Shown here: positions 14,877-22,528 of the stretch, in pieces
How positions within the stretch are numbered: the stretch's first letter is position 1
How the letters are laid out: each line of letters begins with the position of its first letter
Assembly (NCBI RefSeq): GCF_039532605.1
Contig: NZ_BAAARY010000009.1
Coordinates: 1-64,000 of the forward strand
From: Pilimelia columellifera
GTDB taxonomy: Bacteria; Actinomycetota; Actinomycetes; Mycobacteriales; Micromonosporaceae
DNA length: 64,000 nt
Direction: 5' to 3'
Made by a program: the position numbers and the translations under genes
The notes under the pieces: generated by a model
The model's database searches: none
Told to the model about the DNA's origin: nothing
The model's input: only the letters and a program-made list of their open reading frames with translations

Positions 14877-15623
14877 TCAAGCCGGCACGGTGAAGCCGAA
14901 CGGCAGCTCAAGCCGATGCCGGGCCAACAGGTCGGCGTCGGCGAGCAGCCGCGGCGTCGGGGCGTCCACCACCACCCGTCCACCGTCGAGGATGAGCGAA
15001 CGCCCGCACAGCTCCCACGCGTACGGAAGGTCGTGGGTGACCATGAGGATCGTCACCGGCAGATCCCGCAGGATCGCCGCCAGCTCCCTCCTGGCGGCAG
15101 GGTCCAGATTCGACGACGGCTCGTCCAGCACCAGGATCTGGGGGCGCATCGCCAACACCGTCGCCACCGCGACGCGGCGGCGCTGGCCGAAGGACAGGTG
15201 GTGCGGCGCCCGGTCCCGGTGTTGGCGCATCCCCACCGCGTCCAACGCCTCATCGACCCGGACGGCCAGCTCGTCGCCGCGCAGGCCCAGGTTCGCGGGC
15301 CCGAACGCCACGTCCTGGGCAACGGTCGGCAGGAACAGCTGGTCATCGGGGTCCTGGAAGACGATGCCGACCCGACGCCGGATCTCCATGAGCACGGCGC
15401 GGTCCTGCCTGACGGCCAGGCCGCCGACGCGCACCTCGCCGGCGGCGGCGGCGAGAACGCCGTTGAGGTGCAGCACCAGGGTCGTCTTGCCGGCCCCGTT
15501 GGGGCCCAGCAACGCCACCCGCTCGCCGTCGGCGATGCTCAGGTCGACTCCGTGCAGCGCCTGATGGCCGTCCGGGTAGGCGAAGGCGAGGCCGCTGACC
15601 TGCAAGGCCGGGATGTCAGTCAC
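14877..15623 (-). CDS. cbiO: Cobalt/nickel ECF transporter ATPase
   Basis: A 248-residue ABC ATPase that powers group I energy-coupling-factor import of Co2+ or Ni2+. Visible motifs are Walker A GPNGAGKTT (about 38-46), a Q-loop in VFQDPDDQLF, the signature LSFGQRRRVAVA, Walker B ILVLDEPSSNLD and the switch His in MVTHD. FQDPDDQLF is characteristic of ECF and CbiO ATPases. Only one ATPase gene is present, so it would act as a homodimer with the CbiQ-like subunit. It is the last gene of the operon, 15 bases after cbiQ. Confidence 0.92.
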   Translation of the reverse strand: MTDIPALQVSGLAFAYPDGHQALHGVDLSIADGERVALLGPNGAGKTTLVLHLNGVLAAAAGEVRVGGLAVRQDRAVLMEIRRRVGIVFQDPDDQLFLPTVAQDVAFGPANLGLRGDELAVRVDEALDAVGMRQHRDRAPHHLSFGQRRRVAVATVLAMRPQILVLDEPSSNLDPAARRELAAILRDLPVTILMVTHDLPYAWELCGRSLILDGGRVVVDAPTPRLLADADLLARHRLELPFGFTVPA

Positions 15624-15638
15624 AGCAGAAACCTAGCC

Positions 15639-16400
15639 TCACCCGATCGCGGCGGTCACGGCTGTGACCGCGGCAAGGGCTGGCAGCGGGGCGACCCGCA
15701 GCCACTGGGCGGTGGTGGCCGCCGGGCCGCCGGTGCCCAGATCGGGCAGCCGGCCCGAGTAACCTCGGGACACCATCGCCAGGTAGACGCGTTCGCCCCG
15801 CTCGTAGGCGCGCAGGAACAGTCCGCCGATGCCGGCGGCGAAACCCCGCAGCTGCCACAGGAACCGAGGGTCGTCGCCGCGGCTGATCCGGGCGACCCGC
15901 ATCCGCCGGGCCTCGTCCACGAGCACCTGTAGGTAACGGATCATGAACGTGGCGATCTGGGTGAGCGCCGAAGGGCAACGCAGCCGGTCGAGCCCCACCA
16001 GCAACTGCTCGGCCGGGGTCGTCGCCGCCAGCAGCAACGACGCCAGCACCCCCAAGGTGCCCTTGGCCAGAATGTTCCACGCCCCGTAGAGCCCCTCCAC
16101 CGACAGGCTCAGCGGGCCCCACTCGACGGTGGGCCCGGTGGCCAGGAACGGCAACGCGAACGCGAACAGCACGAACGGCAACTCGATCAACGCCCGGCTC
16201 GCGAGCCAACCTGGCGGGGTGCGTGCGGCGACCGCGGCGACCGCCACCAACCCCGCGTAGACGGCGAACGCCCACAGCTCCTCGCGCGGGGTGGCCACCA
16301 CCGCGAGGGTGAACGCCACCGTCGCGGCGATCTTCACCTCGGGCGCGAGGCGGTGCGCAGGGCTCGACTGATCCCGGTACAGCCCGTGCCCGGCGCCCAT
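15639..16400 (-). CDS. cbiQ: Cobalt/nickel ECF transporter transmembrane subunit
   Basis: A 253-residue T-component with about five membrane helices. The two coupling motifs that dock on the ATPase are recognisable as ARRMRVARISRGD and the C-terminal YERGERVYLAMVSRGY, where the family has A-R-G. The N-terminal leader GAGHGLYRDQSSPAHRL is typical of CbiQ-type proteins. The start ATG overlaps the stop of the upstream PDGLE gene by one base (TGATG). Confidence 0.92.
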   Translation of the reverse strand: MGAGHGLYRDQSSPAHRLAPEVKIAATVAFTLAVVATPREELWAFAVYAGLVAVAAVAARTPPGWLASRALIELPFVLFAFALPFLATGPTVEWGPLSLSVEGLYGAWNILAKGTLGVLASLLLAATTPAEQLLVGLDRLRCPSALTQIATFMIRYLQVLVDEARRMRVARISRGDDPRFLWQLRGFAAGIGGLFLRAYERGERVYLAMVSRGYSGRLPDLGTGGPAATTAQWLRVAPLPALAAVTAVTAAIG

Positions 16401-16768
16401 CAGCTCTCGGGCTGACCCGCCGGCCCGGCCGGCGTCCGCCGCGACGGCCGGCGCACCAGCCAGAACAGGCCACCGCCGACCGCGAACGTGAGCAGCACGC
16501 CGACGCCGCCAGCGACCGCGGTGCCCAGGAACGGACTCTCGACACCCGTCACCGAGTAGTCGGCGAACGGCCCGGCCAGCTCGTGCTCCCCGGCCCGCCG
16601 GGCGACACAGTCACCGCCGACGATCGTGCCGTCCTCGGCCAGGACGCAACCCTCGTGCAGAGCCGACTCCAACCCGTCCGGCGACGCCGAAGCGAAGTTG
16701 CTCAGCACCCCCGCGAGCAGCAACGACACCAGCAGCCCGCCGGCGATGAACCAGCTCGTGCGTTTCAT
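16400..16768 (-). CDS. PDGLE-domain / CbiN-like accessory membrane subunit
   Basis: A 122-residue protein with two membrane helices (about 5-27 and 83-107). The diagnostic SPDGLE motif comes right after the first helix, as in the CbiN-like or NikN-like small subunits of cobalt and nickel importers. The loop carries two Cys and an Asp-Gly pair. It overlaps cbiM by four bases and cbiQ by one. Its job in the family is to help load the metal-binding CbiM subunit. Confidence 0.88.
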   Translation of the reverse strand: MKRTSWFIAGGLLVSLLLAGVLSNFASASPDGLESALHEGCVLAEDGTIVGGDCVARRAGEHELAGPFADYSVTGVESPFLGTAVAGGVGVLLTFAVGGGLFWLVRRPSRRTPAGPAGQPES

Positions 16769-17481
16769 GCCACCCCTCCCGCCATCGCCGGCGCCGCCGC
16801 CGGCGGCCGACGCAGACCACGCAGCGCGAAGACCAGATCCGGGCGCGCCTTCGCCACCGCGCCGACGGTCAGCGCCGCGATGACGCCCTCGCCGACCCCG
16901 ATGAGCAGATGGATCCCGGCCATGCTCAGCGCCATCGCGCCGAACGTCGTCCCGGAGAGGGCCACGTCGCCGCCGAGGAAGAACTGGAACATGAACGCCT
17001 GAGAGGCGGCCACGGTGGCGATCACCGAGCCGAGGAAAGCGGCCACCGCCAGCCCCCCGGGGGTGCGGGGCAGAACCCGCAGCAGCCCCGCGACGACGAA
17101 GTAGGCCGCCGCCGTCCCCACCAGCGCCATGTTCGTCACGTTGAGCCCCAGCGCCGACAGGCCGCCGTCGCTGAAGATCAGAGCCTGGACGACCAGGACG
17201 ACAGTGACGCACAGCGCGCCCACCCAGGGGCCGACCAGAATCGCCGCCAGCGCCCCGCCGAGAAGGTGGCCGCTGACTCCGGGCCCGACGGGGAAGTTGA
17301 GCATCTGGGCGGCAAAGACGAACGCGGCGACCAGGCCGGCCATCGGAATCAACCGGTCGTCCAGATCCCGCCGGGCGCGGGTCAGACACAAGGCCACAGC
17401 CAGCCCGGCCAGCACCGCGAATGCCAGCGAGACCTGCGCGTTGATGATGCCGTTGGCGATGTGTAACGCCTCGTTGCGCAT
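16765..17481 (-). CDS. cbiM: Cobalt/nickel ECF transporter substrate-specificity subunit
   Basis: A 238-residue S-component of the CbiM/NikM family with about seven membrane helices, which captures Co2+ or Ni2+. His72 (GPGVSGHLLGG) matches the buried His ligand of the family. The N-terminus is MRNEALHIANGII. The canonical protein starts Met-His-(I/V)-x-D/N-G and uses the free amino group of Met1 and His2 as ligands, whereas here HIANG begins at residue 7. The codon before His7 is TTA, so it is not a start. It is the first gene of the operon and is divergent from bcp across a 93-base gap with a long palindrome. Confidence 0.9.
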   Translation of the reverse strand: MRNEALHIANGIINAQVSLAFAVLAGLAVALCLTRARRDLDDRLIPMAGLVAAFVFAAQMLNFPVGPGVSGHLLGGALAAILVGPWVGALCVTVVLVVQALIFSDGGLSALGLNVTNMALVGTAAAYFVVAGLLRVLPRTPGGLAVAAFLGSVIATVAASQAFMFQFFLGGDVALSGTTFGAMALSMAGIHLLIGVGEGVIAALTVGAVAKARPDLVFALRGLRRPPAAAPAMAGGVA

Positions 17482-17529
17482 GGCGCCCCTTCCGACGGTC
17501 GACCAACGCCAAGACTAGGGCCGACCTGC

Positions 17530-17558
17530 CGTTGTTGCCAATTTCTGGCAACAACGGC
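17530..17558. promoter_or_regulatory. Perfect 12-bp palindrome, candidate metal-regulator operator
   Basis: The arms ccgttgttgcca and tggcaacaacgg are perfect complements separated by five bases, atttc. The core TTGCCA-N5-TGGCAA resembles the Nur box consensus of actinomycetes (TTGCAA-N5-TTGCAA), where the Fur-family nickel regulator binds. It lies 49 bases from cbiM and 17 bases from bcp, so it would cover both promoters. A hairpin terminator is unlikely because it precedes both genes. Confidence 0.6.
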
Positions 17559-17574
17559 TCGGTAGGGTGCCGGT

Positions 17575-18051
17575 ATGACGGACAACGTGCGCCTCACGCC
17601 AGGCGATGCCGCCCCCGACTTCACCCTGCCCACCGAAAGCGGCCAGAAGCTCGCCCTCAAGGACCTGCGCGGACGGCAGGTCATCCTCTACGCCTACCCC
17701 GCGGCCATGACGCCCGGCTGCACCACCCAGGCCTGCGATTTCCGCGACTCGCTCGCCTCGCTCCAGGCCGCCGGCTACGAGGTTGTCGGAATCTCGCCGG
17801 ACAAACCCGATGCGCTCGCGAAGTTCCGCGACCGGGACGCCCTGACGTTCCCGCTCGTCGCCGACGTCGACAAGGCGGTCCTCACCGCGTACGGGGCGTA
17901 CGGGGAGAAGAAGCTCTACGGCAAGACTGTCACCGGGGTGATCCGCTCCACCTTCGTCATCGACGCCGAGGGTCGGATCGCTCGGGCGCACTACAACGTC
18001 AAGGCCACCGGGCACGTCGCCAAGCTGCGCCGGGAACTCGGGCTCGACTGA
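17575..18051 (+). CDS. bcp: Thiol peroxidase, BCP/PrxQ-type peroxiredoxin
   Basis: A 158-residue cytoplasmic peroxiredoxin that reduces H2O2 and organic peroxides with thioredoxin. The active site is visible in AAMTPGCTTQACDFRD: peroxidatic Cys49 and resolving Cys54, five residues later, as in the atypical two-Cys PrxQ group. The remaining sequence follows the thioredoxin-like fold. The ATG starts 17 bases after the palindrome shared with the Co/Ni transporter operon. Its position suggests control by the same regulator. Confidence 0.95.
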   Translation: MTDNVRLTPGDAAPDFTLPTESGQKLALKDLRGRQVILYAYPAAMTPGCTTQACDFRDSLASLQAAGYEVVGISPDKPDALAKFRDRDALTFPLVADVDKAVLTAYGAYGEKKLYGKTVTGVIRSTFVIDAEGRIARAHYNVKATGHVAKLRRELGLD

Positions 18052-18080
18052 CTGTCGTACGAATGTCCTAACGTGGCCGG

Positions 18081-18956
18081 GTGGCTAAGTACACAAAGGA
18101 CGTTCTTGCCGCCGCGGCGGCCGAGTCGGCCAGCATCGCCGAGGTGCTGCGCCGGCTCGGCGTGCGGTGGAGTGGCGGATCACACGCGCACATCAGCCGG
18201 CGGCTCAAGCATTTCGGCATCGACACCTCCCACTTCACCGGCCAGGGGCACAACCGGGGCAAGGTCAACGTTCCGCGGAAGTCGGCGGCGGAGCTGCTCG
18301 TACAGCTACCCGCCGACGCGCGACGCGTTCCCGGACAGCGACTCCGGCGCGCGTTGGTGGACAGCGGCGTACCCGAGCGATGCGCGCTGTGTGGAATCGG
18401 CGCCGAGTGGCAGCGCCGGCCGCTCACCCTCCAGGTCGACCACATCGACGGCAACCACCTCGATAATCGGCCCACCAACCTGCGGATCCTGTGCCCCAAC
18501 TGTCACAGCCAGACCGAGACCTACGCCGGGGGCAACCGCTGGCGGGCCGGCCTTCCGGAGCCCCTGGATTCGCTGATCGCGCTGATCGCACGGGTCGAAA
18601 CTGCTGCGATCAGCGCTCGCGACGCGTCACAACAGCTTGGATGGTCGACAACCCGCTTCGACAGGATCCGGCGACGGTTGGCCGAGGCGGGCGTGGTCGT
18701 CGACCCTGCGGTGGCTCGCGCCGCCAGGATCGACCAGCGGCATCAGGCGATTACCGCGGCGGCAGCCGCCAGCCCCGGCCGAGGGCCGAAGCCGCTGGCT
18801 GTCGAATTGCGCCAGCGCGGAATCCGGGTCTCCCACGACACCGTGGCGAAGGTGTTGGCCGCCCGAAGGCGGTCGCCCGACGGAGGCCCCACCAGATTCG
18901 GCCAGGGCGATGAGGACAACGTGGGCGGGGGCGACGATGCCGCGCGGCGCCACTAG
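18081..18956 (+). CDS. HNH endonuclease with N- and C-terminal helix-turn-helix segments
   Basis: A 291-residue protein. The HNH domain in the middle shows Cys-Ala-Leu-Cys, VDHIDGNHLDNRPTNLRI and LCPNCH. The two Cys pairs hold a structural zinc, and DH, N and H form the nuclease site. The N-terminal 70 residues (ASIAEVLRRLGV, then HISRRLKHFGID) resemble a small DNA-binding helical repeat found in many actinobacterial HNH proteins. The last 130 residues contain a second HTH-like stretch (SARDASQQLGWSTTRFDRIRRRL) and a basic end. The GTG start has no clear ribosome binding site. It sits alone between bcp and tRNA-Leu. Its DNA target is not known. Confidence 0.85.
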   Translation: MAKYTKDVLAAAAAESASIAEVLRRLGVRWSGGSHAHISRRLKHFGIDTSHFTGQGHNRGKVNVPRKSAAELLVQLPADARRVPGQRLRRALVDSGVPERCALCGIGAEWQRRPLTLQVDHIDGNHLDNRPTNLRILCPNCHSQTETYAGGNRWRAGLPEPLDSLIALIARVETAAISARDASQQLGWSTTRFDRIRRRLAEAGVVVDPAVARAARIDQRHQAITAAAAASPGRGPKPLAVELRQRGIRVSHDTVAKVLAARRRSPDGGPTRFGQGDEDNVGGGDDAARRH

Positions 18957-18970
18957 AATGGGTCGGCCGC

Positions 18971-19054
18971 GCGGGAGTGGTGGAATGGTAGACACGCAGG
19001 TCTTAGGAACCTGTGCCGAGAGGCGTGGGGGTTCGAGTCCCCCCTTCCGCACCA
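18971..19054 (+). tRNA. tRNA-Leu (TAG)
   Basis: A class II tRNA of 84 bases. It has a 7-bp acceptor stem (GCGGGAG with CTTCCGC), the anticodon loop CTTAGGA with anticodon TAG, a long variable arm (TGCCGAGAGGCG), a T arm with TTCGAGT, and an encoded CCA at 19052-19054. It overlaps no other gene. Confidence 0.95.
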
Positions 19055-19098
19055 GAGTCGCCGTGCCACCAACATCGCCCTGCCATCGGCAGTGTCGC

Positions 19099-19911
19099 TC
19101 AGCGGACGACGGCGAGCGCGTCGCCGACGGCGACGACGCCGGTGGCGTCGGGGATCAGGTGGACGGCGAACAGCAGGTTGTCCCCGCGGCGGCGGTGCTG
19201 GCCGAGCGCTTTGAGCACCTGCCCGCGCCGTTCCCCCGTCTCCTGGTCGATGTTGACGACCTGACAGCGGCCGGCTGGCTTGGCGACGCGGAAGACGACG
19301 TCCCCGACGCGGGTCCTGGCGCCTGTCCAGCTGTCCTCGGCCCATGCCGGGGCGCCGTCGATGACGATGTTGGGTCGGAAACGGCTCATCGGCACGGACG
19401 GGGCGCCGTCGGCTGCCAGCCAGGTGTTGAGCGCGTCCAGTGACGCGGTGTTGGCGATGGTGACCGGGTAGCCGTCGGCGAAGCTGACCCGGTCCTCGGG
19501 CCGGGAGTGTTCGGGGTTGATCCTCCGCCGGGTGGGGTCGTCGAGCCAGACGAGTTGGACGGGGCGTCGGAGCAGCGCGGTCAGCCAGGCGTCGGCGGCA
19601 GGGCTGACGGGCGTCGTCGCGATGGTGGATCGCCAGACCGTCACCTGCCGGAGCGGGCCGGCGTCGGGGTCGGGGGTGGCCAGGACGAGCGCCGGCTGGC
19701 CGGGGGCGTTCAGCCGCAGGCCGCCGTCGACCGGGGCGGGTCGTAGCAGGGCCAGCTCGGGGGTGGTCCGTTGGGAGACGAAGGCGCCGTCGGGGGCGAC
19801 GATGAGCCACCGGCGGTCGCCGGCCAGGCCCCAGGGCTCGACCTCGACCCGTTCGTGGTCGAGCCGGTGGCAGCCTTTGACCGGGTAGCTGTGCAGGGAG
19901 ACCACGCGCAT
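19099..19911 (-). CDS. MOSC-domain protein
   Basis: A 270-residue protein of the MOSC family, which uses molybdenum cofactor in sulfur or N-hydroxyl reduction. The N-terminal beta-barrel domain begins SLHSYPVKGCHRLDHERVEV. The C-terminal MOSC domain has the conserved KPAGRCQVVNIDQ, whose Cys is the probable cofactor ligand. The ATG at 19911 gives MRVVSLHSYPVKG, the family's usual start; the frame extends upstream but into the promoter of the divergent rpiR gene. The physiological substrate is unknown. It is the only gene on the minus strand here, next to the hut operon. Confidence 0.9.
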   Translation of the reverse strand: MRVVSLHSYPVKGCHRLDHERVEVEPWGLAGDRRWLIVAPDGAFVSQRTTPELALLRPAPVDGGLRLNAPGQPALVLATPDPDAGPLRQVTVWRSTIATTPVSPAADAWLTALLRRPVQLVWLDDPTRRRINPEHSRPEDRVSFADGYPVTIANTASLDALNTWLAADGAPSVPMSRFRPNIVIDGAPAWAEDSWTGARTRVGDVVFRVAKPAGRCQVVNIDQETGERRGQVLKALGQHRRRGDNLLFAVHLIPDATGVVAVGDALAVVR

Positions 19912-19940
19912 CCGGTTGATTGTGCCAGCAGGTTGCGTCC

Positions 19941-19952
19941 TGAAATTTTTCA
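19941..19952. promoter_or_regulatory. Candidate RpiR-type operator
   Basis: TGAAA-TT-TTTCA is a 5-bp inverted repeat in the 57-base gap between the MOSC gene and the RpiR-type regulator, 16 bases before its GTG. Autoregulation by the downstream regulator is likely by position. It stands out because the surroundings are GC-rich. Confidence 0.45.
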
Positions 19953-19968
19953 TGCATACAGTGCTTCT

Positions 19969-20814
19969 GTGAATGACGAAGCGATCACCGCGTTGTGGCA
20001 CGGCGTCCGGCTGACGCCCACCCAACGCCGGATCGCCCACTATCTGAGCGTCAACGCCGCCACCGCCGGCTACCTGTCGGCCGCCGAGCTTGCTGACCGC
20101 GCCGGAGTGAGCCAGCCGTCAGTCACCCGGTTCGCCACCGCGCTGGGACACGACGGCTACCTGGGCCTACGCCGCCAACTCCGCGACATCGCCGCGGCCG
20201 AGAACCTTGGCCAAGGACAACACGACCAGCGCGAGGGCGCGAACCGCGCGCAGGCTGCCCTGCGCGCCGAAGCAGCTGGCCTCATCCGGCTCGCCGACAG
20301 CCTCGCCGACCTCACCGCCGTCGACCGGGCCGCGCGGTTGCTGGCCGCGTCCCGTCCGCTGGTGGTGCTCGGGCTACGCGCCGCCGCGCCGCTGGCCGCG
20401 CACTTCAGCTACTTCGCTCGCAAGATCCTGCCGGACGTGCGCACCATCACCGACGGCGGCAGCTCGCTGGGCGATCAGCTGGAACAGGCCCACGCGGCCG
20501 GCGCGAGCGCCATGCTGGCGATCGTGCTCCCCCGTTACCCGCGCGAGTCGGTGGAGGCTGTCGCCGCGGCCACCGCCATCGGCCTCGGCGTGGTCGGGCT
20601 CACCGACTCGCCGGTGAGTCCGGTGGACGGGCGCTGCGCGGTGAGCTTGGTCGCCCCGGTCGGCGCCGACCTCGTCTTCGATCTGCACGCCGGACCGCTC
20701 AGCCTGGCCACGGTGCTGTTGCAGGCCATCTGCGACGCCGACCCCGGCCAGACCCAGGACCGGTTGGAGGCGTTCGACGCCTCCGCCGCCCGCCGCCAGC
20801 TCTTCACCCTCTGA
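19969..20814 (+). CDS. MurR/RpiR-family regulator of histidine utilisation
   Basis: A 281-residue DNA-binding protein. The N-terminal 75 residues hold an HTH of the RpiR type (YLSAAELADRAGVSQPSVTRFATALG). The rest is a SIS sugar-isomerase fold, with LVVLGLRAAAPLAAHFSYF and AIVLPRYPRESVEAV. The GTG at 19969 was chosen because VNDEAITALW matches the usual family start. It lies 10 bases before hutU on the same strand, so I infer that it controls hut. Family members usually sense phosphosugars through the SIS domain. A histidine-pathway ligand such as urocanate would be a variation and is only inferred. Confidence 0.88.
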   Translation: MNDEAITALWHGVRLTPTQRRIAHYLSVNAATAGYLSAAELADRAGVSQPSVTRFATALGHDGYLGLRRQLRDIAAAENLGQGQHDQREGANRAQAALRAEAAGLIRLADSLADLTAVDRAARLLAASRPLVVLGLRAAAPLAAHFSYFARKILPDVRTITDGGSSLGDQLEQAHAAGASAMLAIVLPRYPRESVEAVAAATAIGLGVVGLTDSPVSPVDGRCAVSLVAPVGADLVFDLHAGPLSLATVLLQAICDADPGQTQDRLEAFDASAARRQLFTL

Positions 20815-20824
20815 AGGAGACCCG

Positions 20825-22528
20825 ATGTCGATCACCGCACCCCGTGGCAGCACCCTCACCGCGCGCGCGTGGCCGCAGGAGGCGGCGATGCGGATGCTCA
20901 TGAACAACCTGGACCCGGCGGTCGCCGAGCGCCCGCAGGACCTGGTCGTCTACGGGGGCACCGGCAAAGCCGCCCGGGACTGGCCGTCGTACCACGCGAT
21001 CGTCCGGGAGCTGACCAGGCTGGCCGACGACGAGACGCTGCTGGTGCAGTCGGGGCGTCCGGTGGGGGTGTTCCGCACCCACGAGTGGGCGCCGCGGGTG
21101 CTCATCGCCAACAGCAACCTGGTCGGCGACTGGGCCACCTGGCCGGAGTTCCGTCGGCTGGAGCACCTGGGCCTGACCATGTACGGACAGATGACCGCCG
21201 GTTCGTGGATCTACATCGGCACCCAGGGCATCCTTCAGGGCACGTATGAGACGTTCGCGGCGGTCGCCGCCAAGCTCGCCGCCGCCCGCGGCGTCGGCCA
21301 GGAGAACGCCGCCGGGGCGTCGCTAGCGGGGACGTTGACGCTGACCGCCGGCTGCGGCGGGATGGGCGGCGCGCAACCCCTGGCGGTGACGATGAACGGC
21401 GGCGCGTGTCTCATCGTCGACGTGGACGCCTCCCGGCTACGCCGCCGGCTGGAGAACCGCTACCTGGACGAGATCGCCGACTCGCTCGACGAGGCGGTGG
21501 CGAAGGCGACGGCCGCCCGGCGCGAGCGCCGCGCCTGGTCGGTCGGAGTGGTCGGCAACGCGGCGACCGCCTTCCCGGAGCTGCTGCGCCGCGGCGTCGA
21601 GATCGACATCGTGACCGACCAGACCAGCGCCCACGACCCGCTGTCGTACCTGCCCGAGGGCGTCGACCTGGCCGACGCCGCCGAGTATGCGGAGGCCAAG
21701 CCGGAGGAGTTCACCGACCGGGCGCGAAACGCGATGGCCCGGCACGTCGGGGCGATGGTCGGGTTCATGGACGCCGGCGCGGAGGTGTTCGACTACGGCA
21801 ACTCCATCCGGGACGAGGCCCGGCTGGGCGGGTTCGACCGGGCGTTCGCGTTCCCGGGGTTCGTGCCGGCGTACATCCGTCCGCTGTTCTGTGAGGGTCG
21901 CGGCCCGTTCCGGTGGGCGGCCCTGTCCGGGGACCCGGCGGACATCGCCGCCACCGACCGGGCGGTGCTGGAGCTGTTCCCGGACAATGAGCCGCTGGCC
22001 CGGTGGATTCGGCTGGCCGGCGAGCGGGTGGCGTTCCAGGGCCTGCCGGCCCGGATCTGCTGGCTGGGCTACGGCGAGCGGGACCTGGCCGGGGTCCGTT
22101 TCAACGACATGGTGGCGTCCGGGGAGTTGTCGGCGCCGGTGGTGATCGGCCGGGACCACCTGGACTGCGGCAGCGTCGCCTCCCCGTACCGGGAGACCGA
22201 GTCGATGCTGGACGGATCGGACGCGATCGCCGACTGGCCGCTGCTCAACGCCCTGCTCAACACCGCCTCGGGCGCGTCGTGGGTGTCGCTGCACCACGGC
22301 GGCGGCGTCGGCATCGGACGGTCGCTGCATGCCGGTCAGGTGTGTGTGGCGGACGGGACGGCGCTGGCCGGGGAGAAGATCTCCCGGGTGTTGACCAACG
22401 ACCCGGGCATGGGCGTCATCCGGCATGTGGACGCCGGCTACGACCGGGCGGTCGAGGTGGCTTCGGTCACCGGCGTGCGTATTCCGATGGCGGAAGCGGC
22501 GGCCGCGGGCGAAGCGGGCGCGGCGTGA
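20825..22528 (+). CDS. hutU: Urocanate hydratase
   Basis: A 567-residue cytoplasmic enzyme that converts urocanate to 4-imidazolone-5-propionate with a tightly bound NAD+, the second step of histidine degradation. The family is near 550 residues. The active-site Cys lies in YIRPLFCEGRGPFRWAALSG, one of the most conserved blocks. A Gly-rich region at AGCGGMGGAQPL binds NAD+. The ATG has AAGGAG at eight bases. The stop overlaps the M20 gene by four bases. Confidence 0.97.
   Translation: MSITAPRGSTLTARAWPQEAAMRMLMNNLDPAVAERPQDLVVYGGTGKAARDWPSYHAIVRELTRLADDETLLVQSGRPVGVFRTHEWAPRVLIANSNLVGDWATWPEFRRLEHLGLTMYGQMTAGSWIYIGTQGILQGTYETFAAVAAKLAAARGVGQENAAGASLAGTLTLTAGCGGMGGAQPLAVTMNGGACLIVDVDASRLRRRLENRYLDEIADSLDEAVAKATAARRERRAWSVGVVGNAATAFPELLRRGVEIDIVTDQTSAHDPLSYLPEGVDLADAAEYAEAKPEEFTDRARNAMARHVGAMVGFMDAGAEVFDYGNSIRDEARLGGFDRAFAFPGFVPAYIRPLFCEGRGPFRWAALSGDPADIAATDRAVLELFPDNEPLARWIRLAGERVAFQGLPARICWLGYGERDLAGVRFNDMVASGELSAPVVIGRDHLDCGSVASPYRETESMLDGSDAIADWPLLNALLNTASGASWVSLHHGGGVGIGRSLHAGQVCVADGTALAGEKISRVLTNDPGMGVIRHVDAGYDRAVEVASVTGVRIPMAEAAAAGEAGAA

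Noticed and set aside
17482..17574. Cobalamin riboswitch before cbiM
   Set aside because: The gap of 93 bases is too short for a B12 riboswitch leader plus the palindrome, and no B12-box-like sequence was seen.
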